Assembly: GCA_964604565.1 (NCBI GenBank)
Contig: CAZRZN010000194.1
Location: forward strand, 1-8,603
DNA from: CAZRZN01 sp964604565
GTDB taxonomy: Bacteria; Pseudomonadota; Alphaproteobacteria; Rhodobacterales; Rhodobacteraceae
Reading direction: 5' to 3'
DNA: 8,603 bases
The notes below the pieces were generated by a model. That model worked only from the letters and a program-made list of their open reading frames with translations. It had not been told where the DNA came from and did not search any database. Of the stretch, positions 1 through 5,207 are shown piece by piece (the stretch's first letter is position 1; each line of letters opens with the position of its first letter). A program made the translations under genes and the position numbers.

Positions 1-1556
1 ACCTTTGCCTGCGCGCCGATCATCATCTTTCCGCGCTCTTCGAGGTTCCACAGCGCATAGGCCACCGCCTCGCCATTTTCCATCGAGATGAGCACGCCCG
101 CACGACGGCCCGGGATCGGTCCCTTGTGCGGGGTCCAGCCGTGAAAGACACGGTTCAGGACGCCCGTGCCGCGTGTATCCGTGAGGAATTCGCCGTGATA
201 CCCGATCAGTCCGCGCGAAGGCACATGCGCGATGATCCGCGTCTTGCCCGCGCCGGCCGGTTTCATCTCGGCCAGTTCGCCCTTGCGCACGCCGGTCAGC
301 TTTTCGATCACCGCGCCAGAATATTCGTCATCCACGTCGATCGTGGCCTCTTCGACCGGTTCCAGCATCACGCCGTCTTCTTCGCGCATGATCACCTGCG
401 GGCGTGAGATCGACAATTCAAAGCCTTCTCGGCGCATGTTCTCGATCAACACGCCCATTTGCAGTTCGCCACGGCCCGATACCTCGAACGCTTCGCCGCC
501 GGGGGTGTCCTTGATGCGGATGGCGACGTTGGATTCCGCCTCCTTGTAGAGACGGTCGCGGATCACGCGGCTTTGCACCTTCTTGCCGTCCCGTCCGGCC
601 AGCGGGCTGTCGTTGATGCCGAAGGTCACGGTGATGGTCGGCGGGTCGATCGGTTGCGACGCGATCGGCTCATCGACAGCCAGCGCGCAGATCGTATCGG
701 CCACGGTTGCCTTGGACATGCCGGCAAGGCTGACGATGTCGCCGGCCTGCGCCTCTTCGATGTCTTGCAGGTGAAGGCCGCGAAACGCCTGAATCTTCGC
801 CACGCGGAATTGTTCGATCTTCTGGCCGATGCGGCTGATGGCCTGCACCGTGGCGCCCACCTTGATATGGCCGGATTCGACGCGGCCCGTCAGCAGCCGC
901 CCGACAAAGGGGTCTGCCCCCAGTGTCGTGGCCAACATGCGGAAATCTTCGTTCATGCGCTTGATCTGCCGCGGCGCGGGGACGTGGTTGATGATCAGCT
1001 TAAAGAGCGCGTCGAGGTTCTTGCGCGGACCGTCGAGTTCCGGATCGCACCAGCCGGATCTGCCGGAGGCGTAGAGATGCGGGAAATCCAGCTGATCCTC
1101 GTCGGCGTCGAGATTGGCAAACAGGTCGAAACATTCGTCAAGCGCCCGGTCCGGCTCCGCGTCGGGCTTGTCGACCTTGTTCAGCACGACGATCGGGCGC
1201 AGCCCAAGGGCCAGCGCCTTTGATGTCACGAATTTCGTCTGCGGCATGGGCCCTTCGGCCGCGTCCACCAGCAGGACCACCCCGTCGACCATCGACAGGA
1301 TGCGTTCCACCTCGGCGCCAAAGTCGGCGTGCCCGGGCGTGTCCACGATGTTGATGCGCGTGCCCTTCCATTCCACCGAGGTCGCCTTGGCCAGAATGGT
1401 GATCCCGCGTTCGCGTTCGAGGTCGTTGGAGTCCATGGCGCGTTCGGCCACGGCTTGATTGGCGCGGAAAGCGCCGGATTGTTTCAGCAGTTCGTCCACC
1501 AGCGTCGTCTTGCCGTGGTCGACGTGAGCAATGATCGCGACGTTGCGCAAATCCAT
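1..1556 (-). CDS. typA: Translational GTPase TypA/BipA, 3' end outside the window
   Basis: Ribosome-binding GTPase of the EF-G/LepA superfamily that acts on 50S assembly and on translation under cold and other stress. The frame is open from the ATG at 1556 to the window edge and gives 518 codons. Family members have about 600 residues, so roughly the last 85-90 are missing here by truncation of the window, not by mutation. G1 is AHVDHGKTT (residues 10-18), G2 RGIT (50-53), G3 DTPGHADFG (72-80), G4 NKVD (126-129), and G5 lies in ASGRSGW (163-169). The EF-Tu-like domain 2 follows (DPFVGRLLTGRVESG), then the EF-G-like domains III and V, with the TypA-typical SGRGELQMGVLIENMRREGFE and PSRGLIGYHGEFLTDTRG stretches. 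The start is supported by AAGGGA about 9 nt upstream. It is divergent from the outer-membrane protein gene at 1885. No frameshift or missing motif was seen. Confidence 0.97.
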   Translation of the reverse strand, partial: MDLRNVAIIAHVDHGKTTLVDELLKQSGAFRANQAVAERAMDSNDLERERGITILAKATSVEWKGTRINIVDTPGHADFGAEVERILSMVDGVVLLVDAAEGPMPQTKFVTSKALALGLRPIVVLNKVDKPDAEPDRALDECFDLFANLDADEDQLDFPHLYASGRSGWCDPELDGPRKNLDALFKLIINHVPAPRQIKRMNEDFRMLATTLGADPFVGRLLTGRVESGHIKVGATVQAISRIGQKIEQFRVAKIQAFRGLHLQDIEEAQAGDIVSLAGMSKATVADTICALAVDEPIASQPIDPPTITVTFGINDSPLAGRDGKKVQSRVIRDRLYKEAESNVAIRIKDTPGGEAFEVSGRGELQMGVLIENMRREGFELSISRPQVIMREEDGVMLEPVEEATIDVDDEYSGAVIEKLTGVRKGELAEMKPAGAGKTRIIAHVPSRGLIGYHGEFLTDTRGTGVLNRVFHGWTPHKGPIPGRRAGVLISMENGEAVAYALWNLEERGKMMIGAQAK

Positions 1557-1795
1557 GGGTCGATCCCTTTGTACGGAGTTGGCGCGGGCCTAGCCGGGAC
1601 AGGCTGAAAAGACCAGACCAAATCTGCCGGAGGCGCTGTTCCGCCGCGATGCGTCCATCGGCAAGGGGAGGGAGGATCACACTTGGGCGAGGTGCGGGAT
1701 GCAGGCGGCATCCTGCCCGAAACCTGCTGCCCCTGCGCGGTCATTGGCCGGTGACGCTGCGGCAACATGCGAAGACGGAACACTGCCGGAGCGCG

Positions 1796-1868
1796 GACGT
1801 TGAAGAGTGACAAGCAGGGGATACCTGCGGTGAACAACGTTGTCCCAAAGCTGGCCGACGTGAAGAGT
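1796..1868 (+). repeat. Imperfect direct repeat in the leader of the outer-membrane protein gene
   Basis: TGAAGAGT occurs at 1801-1808 and again exactly 60 bp on at 1861-1868. Each copy is preceded by GACG (the first copy has one extra T). Between them lie the hairpin 1814-1828 and the palindrome at 1834-1843. The second copy ends six bases before the AGGAG of the downstream gene. It may be a protein-binding pair or an RNA leader element. The repeat is visible, but its role is not. Confidence 0.4.
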
Positions 1869-1873
1869 AGAAA

Positions 1874-1878
1874 AGGAG
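1874..1878 (+). promoter_or_regulatory. Shine-Dalgarno of the outer-membrane beta-barrel gene
   Basis: AGGAG lies six nucleotides before the ATG at 1885. It fixes this start and argues for strong translation, as expected for an abundant envelope protein. Confidence 0.85.
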
Positions 1879-1884
1879 ACAGAC

Positions 1885-2469
1885 ATGAAATCGAGCATTC
1901 TTGCCATCGCGGCCACCGCAAGTCTTGCGGCCCTTCCGGTCTATGCGGGCAGCATGGACGAAGCGACGGTGGAGGCCGCGCCCGTGGCGCCGGTGGTGCC
2001 CGCAGCGACCCCGATGGGGGGTGACTGGACAGGCCCCTATGTCGGTCTCAGCTTTGGCAGTCTCCAGTCGCAGACCGGCGGGACCGATGCGAGCGGCGGC
2101 GTCTATGGCGTTTACGGCGGCTACGATTACGACTTCGGCAATTTCGTGCTTGGCGGGGAATTCGATTTTCAGGCGGGCGACGATTATGACCTCGCCGGGG
2201 TCGATGTGGACAACGTCATGCGCCTGAAGGCGCGCGCAGGTTACGATCTGGGCAATACGCTGCTCTATGGCACAGCCGGTGTCGCGCGCGTGGACACGTC
2301 GCTGGGCGATTCCACCGGACCGGTTGGCGGCGTCGGGATCGATTACAAGGTGACTGATCGTTTCTCCATCGGCGGTGAAGCCCTTGCTCATCGCTTTGAG
2401 GATGTCGGCGGCTCCGGCGTGGACGTCGATGCGCAGACCTATTCGCTCCGCGCGAGCTTTCGCTTCTGA
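1885..2469 (+). CDS. Secreted outer-membrane beta-barrel (porin-family/OmpA-barrel-like) protein
   Basis: A 194-residue precursor of the small outer-membrane beta-barrel type common in alphaproteobacteria (Omp25/Opa-like, 8-stranded). Residues 1-21 form a Sec signal peptide (MKSS, an Ala/Leu core, then PVYA with likely cleavage before Gly22). A Pro/Ala-rich linker spans about 30-43. The barrel starts with the typical GDWTGPYVGLSFG (about 45-57) and alternates aromatic and small residues through repeated Gly/Tyr strands (GVYGVYGGYDYDFGNFVLGGEFDF). It ends in RASFRF, a terminal Phe preceded by alternating hydrophobics, which fits recognition by the BAM complex. The role is probably structural or in envelope stability; no pore specificity can be read. 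It is a single-gene unit with its own Shine-Dalgarno and terminator. Confidence 0.88.
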   Translation: MKSSILAIAATASLAALPVYAGSMDEATVEAAPVAPVVPAATPMGGDWTGPYVGLSFGSLQSQTGGTDASGGVYGVYGGYDYDFGNFVLGGEFDFQAGDDYDLAGVDVDNVMRLKARAGYDLGNTLLYGTAGVARVDTSLGDSTGPVGGVGIDYKVTDRFSIGGEALAHRFEDVGGSGVDVDAQTYSLRASFRF

Positions 2470-2471
2470 TC

Positions 2472-2489
2472 CGGACGAAATGCCGTCCG
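2472..2489 (+). repeat. Small inverted repeat just after the beta-barrel gene
   Basis: CGGACG (2472-2477) pairs with CGTCCG (2484-2489) across a 6-nt loop, three bases after the stop codon. There is no T-tract. It may protect the 3' end of the mRNA together with the terminator that follows. Confidence 0.3.
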
Positions 2490-2503
2490 ATGAGACGTGA
2501 GCC

Positions 2504-2533
2504 AACCCCTGGGGAGAGATCCCCGGGGGTTTT
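2504..2533 (+). terminator. Intrinsic terminator of the outer-membrane protein gene, between convergent genes
   Basis: A 12-bp stem runs from 2504-2515 to 2520-2531. It has one G-T wobble (2510/2525), a GAGA tetraloop at 2516-2519, and a T-run at 2530-2533. It starts 35 nt after the stop at 2469. The stem is mostly C4/G4 blocks and should be very stable. The minus-strand SMR gene stops at 2538, five bases beyond the T-run, so the same stem may also end transcripts from that side, although the minus strand has only two T residues after it. Confidence 0.85.
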
Positions 2534-2537
2534 CGCG

Positions 2538-2867
2538 TCAGTGCGGCGTGGCGTTCGAGAAAAGATGGATCACAAGGATGCCGCCAAGGATCATGCACAT
2601 GCCCGCAACGGCGGGAAAATCCAGCCGCTGACCAAAGACAATCAGCCCGATCACCGCGATGAACACGATGCCAAGCCCGGACCAGATCGCATAGGCGATC
2701 CCGACCGGAAAGAATTTCAATGCCGTGCCCAGAAGATAGAAGGCGGCCCCATAGGCAACGATCACGATCAGCGTCGGCAGGGTGCGGGTGAATTGCTGAC
2801 TGGCCTGAAGGGCGGTCGTCCCGATGGTTTCGGCAAGCACGGCGAAGGCAAGGATCAGATAGGGCAT
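2538..2867 (-). CDS. emrE: Small multidrug resistance (SMR) efflux transporter, EmrE/QacE type
   Basis: A proton-coupled exporter of cationic, lipophilic compounds (quaternary ammonium, dyes) in the inner membrane, working as an antiparallel dimer. It has 109 residues and four membrane segments, the usual SMR size. Glu13 in ILAFAVLAETIGTT matches the essential Glu14 of E. coli EmrE. Tyr39, Tyr59 and Trp62 (GIAYAIWSGLG) match the substrate-pocket residues Tyr40, Tyr60 and Trp63. FGQRLD (78-83) follows TM3, the TM4 dimer-contact glycines are kept (G89, G96), and the C-terminus NATPH resembles the STPH of EmrE. These features favour the drug-export (EmrE/Qac) branch over the guanidinium (Gdx/SugE) branch. 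The start at 2867 has only a weak purine-rich site (AAGAGAG) 7-8 nt upstream. It is convergent with the beta-barrel gene, and no dedicated regulator gene is adjacent. Confidence 0.93.
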   Translation of the reverse strand: MPYLILAFAVLAETIGTTALQASQQFTRTLPTLIVIVAYGAAFYLLGTALKFFPVGIAYAIWSGLGIVFIAVIGLIVFGQRLDFPAVAGMCMILGGILVIHLFSNATPH

Positions 2868-3354
2868 GACAGAACTCTCTTGGGGGGTGCCCTTGGGCTA
2901 CTTGGGTCCGAAGAGATCTGCAATTGTCCTTTTTCGGGGTGCCGCGCCGACATGGGTCTGGTGAAGCACCGTCCAACGTGCGCCTCTGATCTCTGCCGCG
3001 TCTGACGCTGTAGTGTCCTGCCTGCACCAAGTGTCGCGCGCGGGATATGACCATCGCACAACGCCGATCAGGCCGGCGCTGGAATGCCGGTTCAGGAACT
3101 TGTCAACTGATGGCAGGGGCGGGGGCCGGAACGATTGAGGCTTTGTGCAGATCGCGTCTTTGGAAAAAGGCTTTGGACAGGCCGGATAAAACAGGGATGA
3201 AAACCTGTCATCCCGGCTCGTTCAGCCACGATAAATCCGGTTCTATCGGTATCGGCCAATCCGGACGGCATCTCCGCATGTTCCGGATCGTGCCCCCATA
3301 ATCCTGTCATGGGGGCAAGGCATCCTCGGCAAGGCCGATCACGCGTTGGGTGAC
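2868..3354. other. Gene-free region between the SMR gene and sufA, with several hairpins
   Basis: These 487 bp hold no reading frame with protein-like composition and a Shine-Dalgarno. They must contain the promoter of the SMR gene (minus strand, near the 2868 end) and the 3' end of the sufA transcript (near 3354). Inverted repeats include CCGGC/GCCGG around 3072-3090, GGGATG/CATCCC at 3194-3199 and 3209-3214, the strong pair at 3291-3317, and TCGGC/GCCGA at 3326-3338. TCCGG recurs three times between 3235 and 3288. I saw no convincing -35/-10 pair and no recognisable riboswitch. A small RNA is possible but cannot be shown from sequence alone. Confidence 0.6.
3291..3317 (-). terminator. Strong hairpin downstream of sufA, possible terminator
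   Basis: TGCCCCCAT (3291-3299) is a perfect 9-bp complement of ATGGGGGCA (3309-3317), with a 9-nt loop. It lies 38 nt after the sufA stop on the minus strand. A second small hairpin (3326-3338, TCGGC/GCCGA) sits between them. Neither strand has a T-tract after the stem, so termination efficiency is uncertain. It could instead protect the 3' end of the mRNA. Confidence 0.5.
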
Positions 3355-3738
3355 TTAGGCTTCGGCGTCTTTCTCGGCCTGCAATTCGCTCACATCCTTG
3401 AACTTGATCGACTCGCCGCAGCCGCAAGCGTCCTCGACATTGGGGTTGCGGAACTTGAAGCCGGATTCAAGCAATGCCGTTTCATAGTCGATCTGCGTGC
3501 CGAAGAGGAACATCTGCGCGGTTGGCGCGATCAGCACGCGTGCGCCGTCCTGTTCCACCTCTTCGTCATGCTCTTGGGGCGTGTCGACGTAGTCCATGGT
3601 GTATTCCATGCCCGCGCAGCCACCCTTCTTGATGCCGATGCGCAGGCCGTGTCGGCCATCGCGCTGCATCAGTTTGCGAATCTGGGTGATCGCAGCGGGG
3701 GTCAGTGTGACAGCCTGTTTGCCGGGAATGCCGAACAT
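3355..3738 (-). CDS. sufA: A-type Fe-S cluster assembly protein (SufA/IscA/ErpA, HesB family)
   Basis: A cytoplasmic Fe-S carrier that receives clusters from the Suf scaffold and hands them to apo-enzymes. It has 127 residues; A-type carriers usually have about 105-125. The three conserved cluster-binding cysteines are present: Cys41 in KKGGCAGMEY, and Cys105 and Cys107 in ACGCGES. The central strand block (RIGIKKGG, VLIAPTAQMFLFGTQIDY) and the FKFRNPN motif before the last cysteines are typical. The tail (residues 113-127) is acidic and slightly longer than usual. AGAGG five nt before the ATG at 3738 supports the start. It is the last gene of the sufT cluster, 27 nt behind the DUF3307 gene, and a short hairpin (3758-3774) overlaps that gene's stop. 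SufA, IscA and ErpA cannot be told apart with certainty from this protein alone; the sufT linkage favours SufA. Confidence 0.9.
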   Translation of the reverse strand: MFGIPGKQAVTLTPAAITQIRKLMQRDGRHGLRIGIKKGGCAGMEYTMDYVDTPQEHDEEVEQDGARVLIAPTAQMFLFGTQIDYETALLESGFKFRNPNVEDACGCGESIKFKDVSELQAEKDAEA

Positions 3739-3757
3739 GGGAACCTCTTTTTGCCTT

Positions 3758-3774
3758 ACCCCAATCTAAGGGGT
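3758..3774 (-). repeat. Short inverted repeat over the stop codon of the DUF3307 gene
   Basis: ACCCC (3758-3762) and GGGGT (3770-3774) pair across seven bases that contain the TAG stop (3766-3768). It lies just before the Shine-Dalgarno of sufA. There is no T-tract, so it is not a normal terminator; it may tune expression of sufA relative to the upstream gene. Confidence 0.35.
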
Positions 3775-4500
3775 CTTGGCCGCAATCTCAAGGAGGGTCC
3801 GTGTGGCGTAGGAGGTGGCAAAGGCCCAGCCGAAGGAGGCCAGCGTCCCGATGATGACATATTCGCTCAACTTCTGGTCTTCGCGCGCGGTGTCAAACCG
3901 CAGGAGAGACTTTGCCGTGATCAGGAAGCCGATCCCGGCGGGCTGGTTGACCATGACGAGCATGAAGATCAGCGCGCGCTCCAACTGGCCGATCACGCGT
4001 CCGGCGTCGGTCAGTCCCTGTTGTTCGACTTCCCGCGCAAATCGCCGCGTGAGCAGGCCGACCGCAAAGCCCCCGGCCGTGACGGTCAGGATCAGGCCGG
4101 ACAGGCCCAGCATAAGCGGCGTCAGATCCGGCATCCATTGACCCAGCAGCCCAAGGTCGGCCGCCCCGGGCCAGGTGCCCGCAATCGCGATGAGGCTGAC
4201 CAGATGCAGGCCCTGATCGGCCACGAAGGCCGTGAAGCTGTCCCGCGCCCGCGCGGGAAGCGCGTAGACCTTGATCATGTCGATGATCAGATGCGCGAGC
4301 GCGGCAAACAACGCCACCTCCCACACGCCGCCCAGCGCACCGAGGCTCAGGACGAAAACGACGGCAATATGTGCCAGCAACACCAGCGGATTGCGTTTCC
4401 GGGCCACCATCCAGCCGGGTTGCAAAATGAAATCCGCTACCACATGCGCCAGCAGAAGAGCGGCGAAGCTGTGAAGCAAGGGGGCGGTCAGGGCAAGCAT
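3766..4500 (-). CDS. DUF3307 family polytopic membrane protein
   Basis: Function unknown. It has 244 residues and about six hydrophobic segments, so it is an inner-membrane protein. The N-terminal half carries the DUF3307 pattern: LLAHVVADFILQP (16-28), MVARKR (31-36), LLAHIA (41-46), AHLIIDMIK (69-77) and ADQGLHL (94-100). The conserved His19, Asp23, His44, His70, Asp74, Asp95 and His99 lie in or next to membrane segments and look like a metal or catalytic site buried in the membrane (inference). The C-terminal half has GRVIGQLER (167-175), GFLITAKSLLRF (191-202) and EYVIIGTLASFGWA (213-226), which are typical of the longer family members. It sits 40 nt behind the satD-like gene; from memory, SatD and DUF3307 genes are paired in other bacteria too. 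The Shine-Dalgarno AAAGG is 9 nt before the ATG at 4500, and both are buried in possible hairpins. Confidence 0.8.
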   Translation of the reverse strand: MLALTAPLLHSFAALLLAHVVADFILQPGWMVARKRNPLVLLAHIAVVFVLSLGALGGVWEVALFAALAHLIIDMIKVYALPARARDSFTAFVADQGLHLVSLIAIAGTWPGAADLGLLGQWMPDLTPLMLGLSGLILTVTAGGFAVGLLTRRFAREVEQQGLTDAGRVIGQLERALIFMLVMVNQPAGIGFLITAKSLLRFDTAREDQKLSEYVIIGTLASFGWAFATSYATRTLLEIAAKTP

Positions 4501-4540
4501 TCAGGCTTGCCTTTCAAAAAGGAAAGGGTTTCCGCTTGCC
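4492..4540 (-). promoter_or_regulatory. Candidate translational control element: alternative hairpins over the DUF3307 gene start
   Basis: Read on the minus strand, GGCAAGC (4511-4505) pairs perfectly with GCTTGCC (4498-4492). The 6-nt loop plus the first arm base encloses the ATG at 4500-4498. A second GGCAAGC (4540-4534), right after the satD stop, can compete for the same GCTTGCC. Between them CCTTTC (4527-4522) can pair with GAAAGG (4515-4510), which hides the Shine-Dalgarno, while GGAAA (4533-4529) can pair with TTTCC (4525-4521), which would free it. These pairings are mutually exclusive. The pairings are seen directly; the switch function is inference. Confidence 0.45.
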
Positions 4541-5155
4541 TCACATCGCCTCCATCTCGGCCATTGCGGCCTCCAGCGCGGGGTAGCCCGCGGCTCGCAG
4601 CGCCTGATCGACCGCTTGGCGTGAGACGCCGATCCGGGCCGCTGCGTCGCTGCGGGGTCCGGCACCGGGCGGCAGCACCTCGCAGAGTGCGCGCGCCTGC
4701 GCCTGCGTCCAGCCGCGCGTGATCTGGTCGGCCAGCACAAAACAAGCGGTTTTGGGGCCGCCCTCTGCATGGGAGATCAGCACTTGGGAGGGCAGGGCAT
4801 CCAACAGCCGGCCTGACGCGATAAAGGCCGGTCCGTGCGCCGCGTTGAGATCCCCCTCCGCGGGCAGTGTGCCGTCGCCTTCGGCGATGGCAAACCGCGT
4901 CTCGCGCATCTTGTCCAGTCTGCGGACCGTGGCCACGACATAAAGGGCGGCCCGCAGCGCGTATTTCGGGGCATTCAGCGCAATCTGCCAGCCGTCTCCG
5001 CCTCTCCGAGCGAATCCGGATACCGGTCGATCTGAGTCATGAGGCCAGTCCGCCATGGCGGTGCCCGCGTCACACAGGCTCTCAATCGTCCGGTCAAGGT
5101 CGGCGGGAGACAGCGCGGCCGAATCGACGATATCACCGGTCAGAACAACCAACAT
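4541..5155 (-). CDS. SatD-like protein: cyclase-like N-terminal domain plus C-terminal helix-turn-helix
   Basis: 204 residues, soluble, function unknown; I place it in the SatD family by TGDIVDS at the start, GGDGW and GPAF. The order of motifs follows a class III nucleotidyl cyclase domain: TGDIVDS (6-12, Asp8), RRGGDGW (50-56, Asp54), an Ala-rich helix (66-80), RFAIAEGDG (87-95) and GPAFIASGRL (108-117, Arg116). Asp8, Asp54 and Arg116 match the two metal ligands and the transition-state Arg; the catalytic Asn position is Ile112 and the base-selecting Asp position is Ala105, so activity is doubtful. Residues 148-200 look like a helix-turn-helix (WTQAQARALCEV, then SDAAARIGVSRQAVDQALRAAG). 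I chose the ATG at 5155; an in-frame TTG two codons upstream (5161) is possible. Neither has a good Shine-Dalgarno, which is unusual here. A perfect inverted repeat covers the start codon. Confidence 0.7.
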   Translation of the reverse strand: MLVVLTGDIVDSAALSPADLDRTIESLCDAGTAMADWPHDSDRPVSGFARRGGDGWQIALNAPKYALRAALYVVATVRRLDKMRETRFAIAEGDGTLPAEGDLNAAHGPAFIASGRLLDALPSQVLISHAEGGPKTACFVLADQITRGWTQAQARALCEVLPPGAGPRSDAAARIGVSRQAVDQALRAAGYPALEAAMAEMEAM

Positions 5156-5180
5156 ATGCAAGCGTTAAGACTTGCATATG
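5153..5180. promoter_or_regulatory. Perfect 10+10 inverted repeat over the satD-like start codon, candidate operator
   Basis: CATATGCAAG (5153-5162) and CTTGCATATG (5171-5180) are perfect complements separated by 8 bp. The left arm contains the ATG of the satD-like gene (5155-5153 on the minus strand). The right arm belongs to a perfect 12-bp palindrome TTGCATATGCAA (5172-5183). As DNA it has the shape of an operator for a dimeric helix-turn-helix protein; as RNA it would hide the start codon in a 10-bp stem. Autoregulation by the SatD-like protein itself is a guess from position. Confidence 0.5.
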
Positions 5181-5181
5181 C

Positions 5182-5207
5182 AAAAAGCAAGCAAATTCGC
5201 TTGCCTT
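5182..5207 (-). terminator. Short terminator-like hairpin (attenuator) between sufT and the satD-like gene
   Basis: On the minus strand GCAAGC (5204-5199) pairs with GCTTGC (5192-5187), and TTTTT follows at 5186-5182. The stem can grow to ten pairs with A-T and G-T pairs at both ends, leaving an AATT loop. It begins within the sufT stop codon. A short stem with a T-run inside a gene cluster suggests partial termination that lowers the expression of satD, DUF3307 and sufA relative to sufT. Confidence 0.5.

Larger units (their letters stand above)
1557..1884. other. Divergent intergenic region between typA and the outer-membrane protein gene
   Basis: This 328 bp stretch holds no credible gene: the frames that cross it are shadows without a Shine-Dalgarno and with unnatural composition. 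It must contain promoters for typA (minus) and for the beta-barrel gene (plus), but I could not find a convincing -35/-10 pair on either strand. It has several short inverted repeats: GGATGC/GCATCC at 1697-1702 and 1708-1713, which overlaps the alternative pair GCAGG/CCTGC at 1701-1705 and 1712-1716; GCAGG/CCTGC at 1814-1818 and 1824-1828; and the palindrome ACAACGTTGT at 1834-1843. The second half carries an imperfect direct repeat, listed separately. Confidence 0.7.

Noticed and set aside
1138..1680. Minus-strand frame starting upstream of typA
   Set aside because: It overlaps the typA N-terminus in another frame; typA has all GTPase motifs and a Shine-Dalgarno.
2868..2960. Guanidine riboswitch upstream of the SMR gene
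   Set aside because: SMR genes of the Gdx branch often have one, but I found no ACGR-loop hairpin pair or ykkC-like core, and the protein is of the EmrE branch.
1741..3054. Long open frame on the minus strand (437 codons)
   Set aside because: It runs antisense across the beta-barrel gene and out of frame through the SMR gene, has no Shine-Dalgarno and a His/Arg/Gly-rich composition typical of shadow frames in GC-rich DNA.
3047..3301. 84-codon plus-strand frame in the gap before sufA
   Set aside because: No Shine-Dalgarno, no domain, low-complexity start, and hairpins of the gap run through it.
3346..4722. Long open frame on the plus strand (458 codons)
   Set aside because: It is antisense to sufA and the DUF3307 gene, which have clear family motifs and starts; composition is shadow-like.
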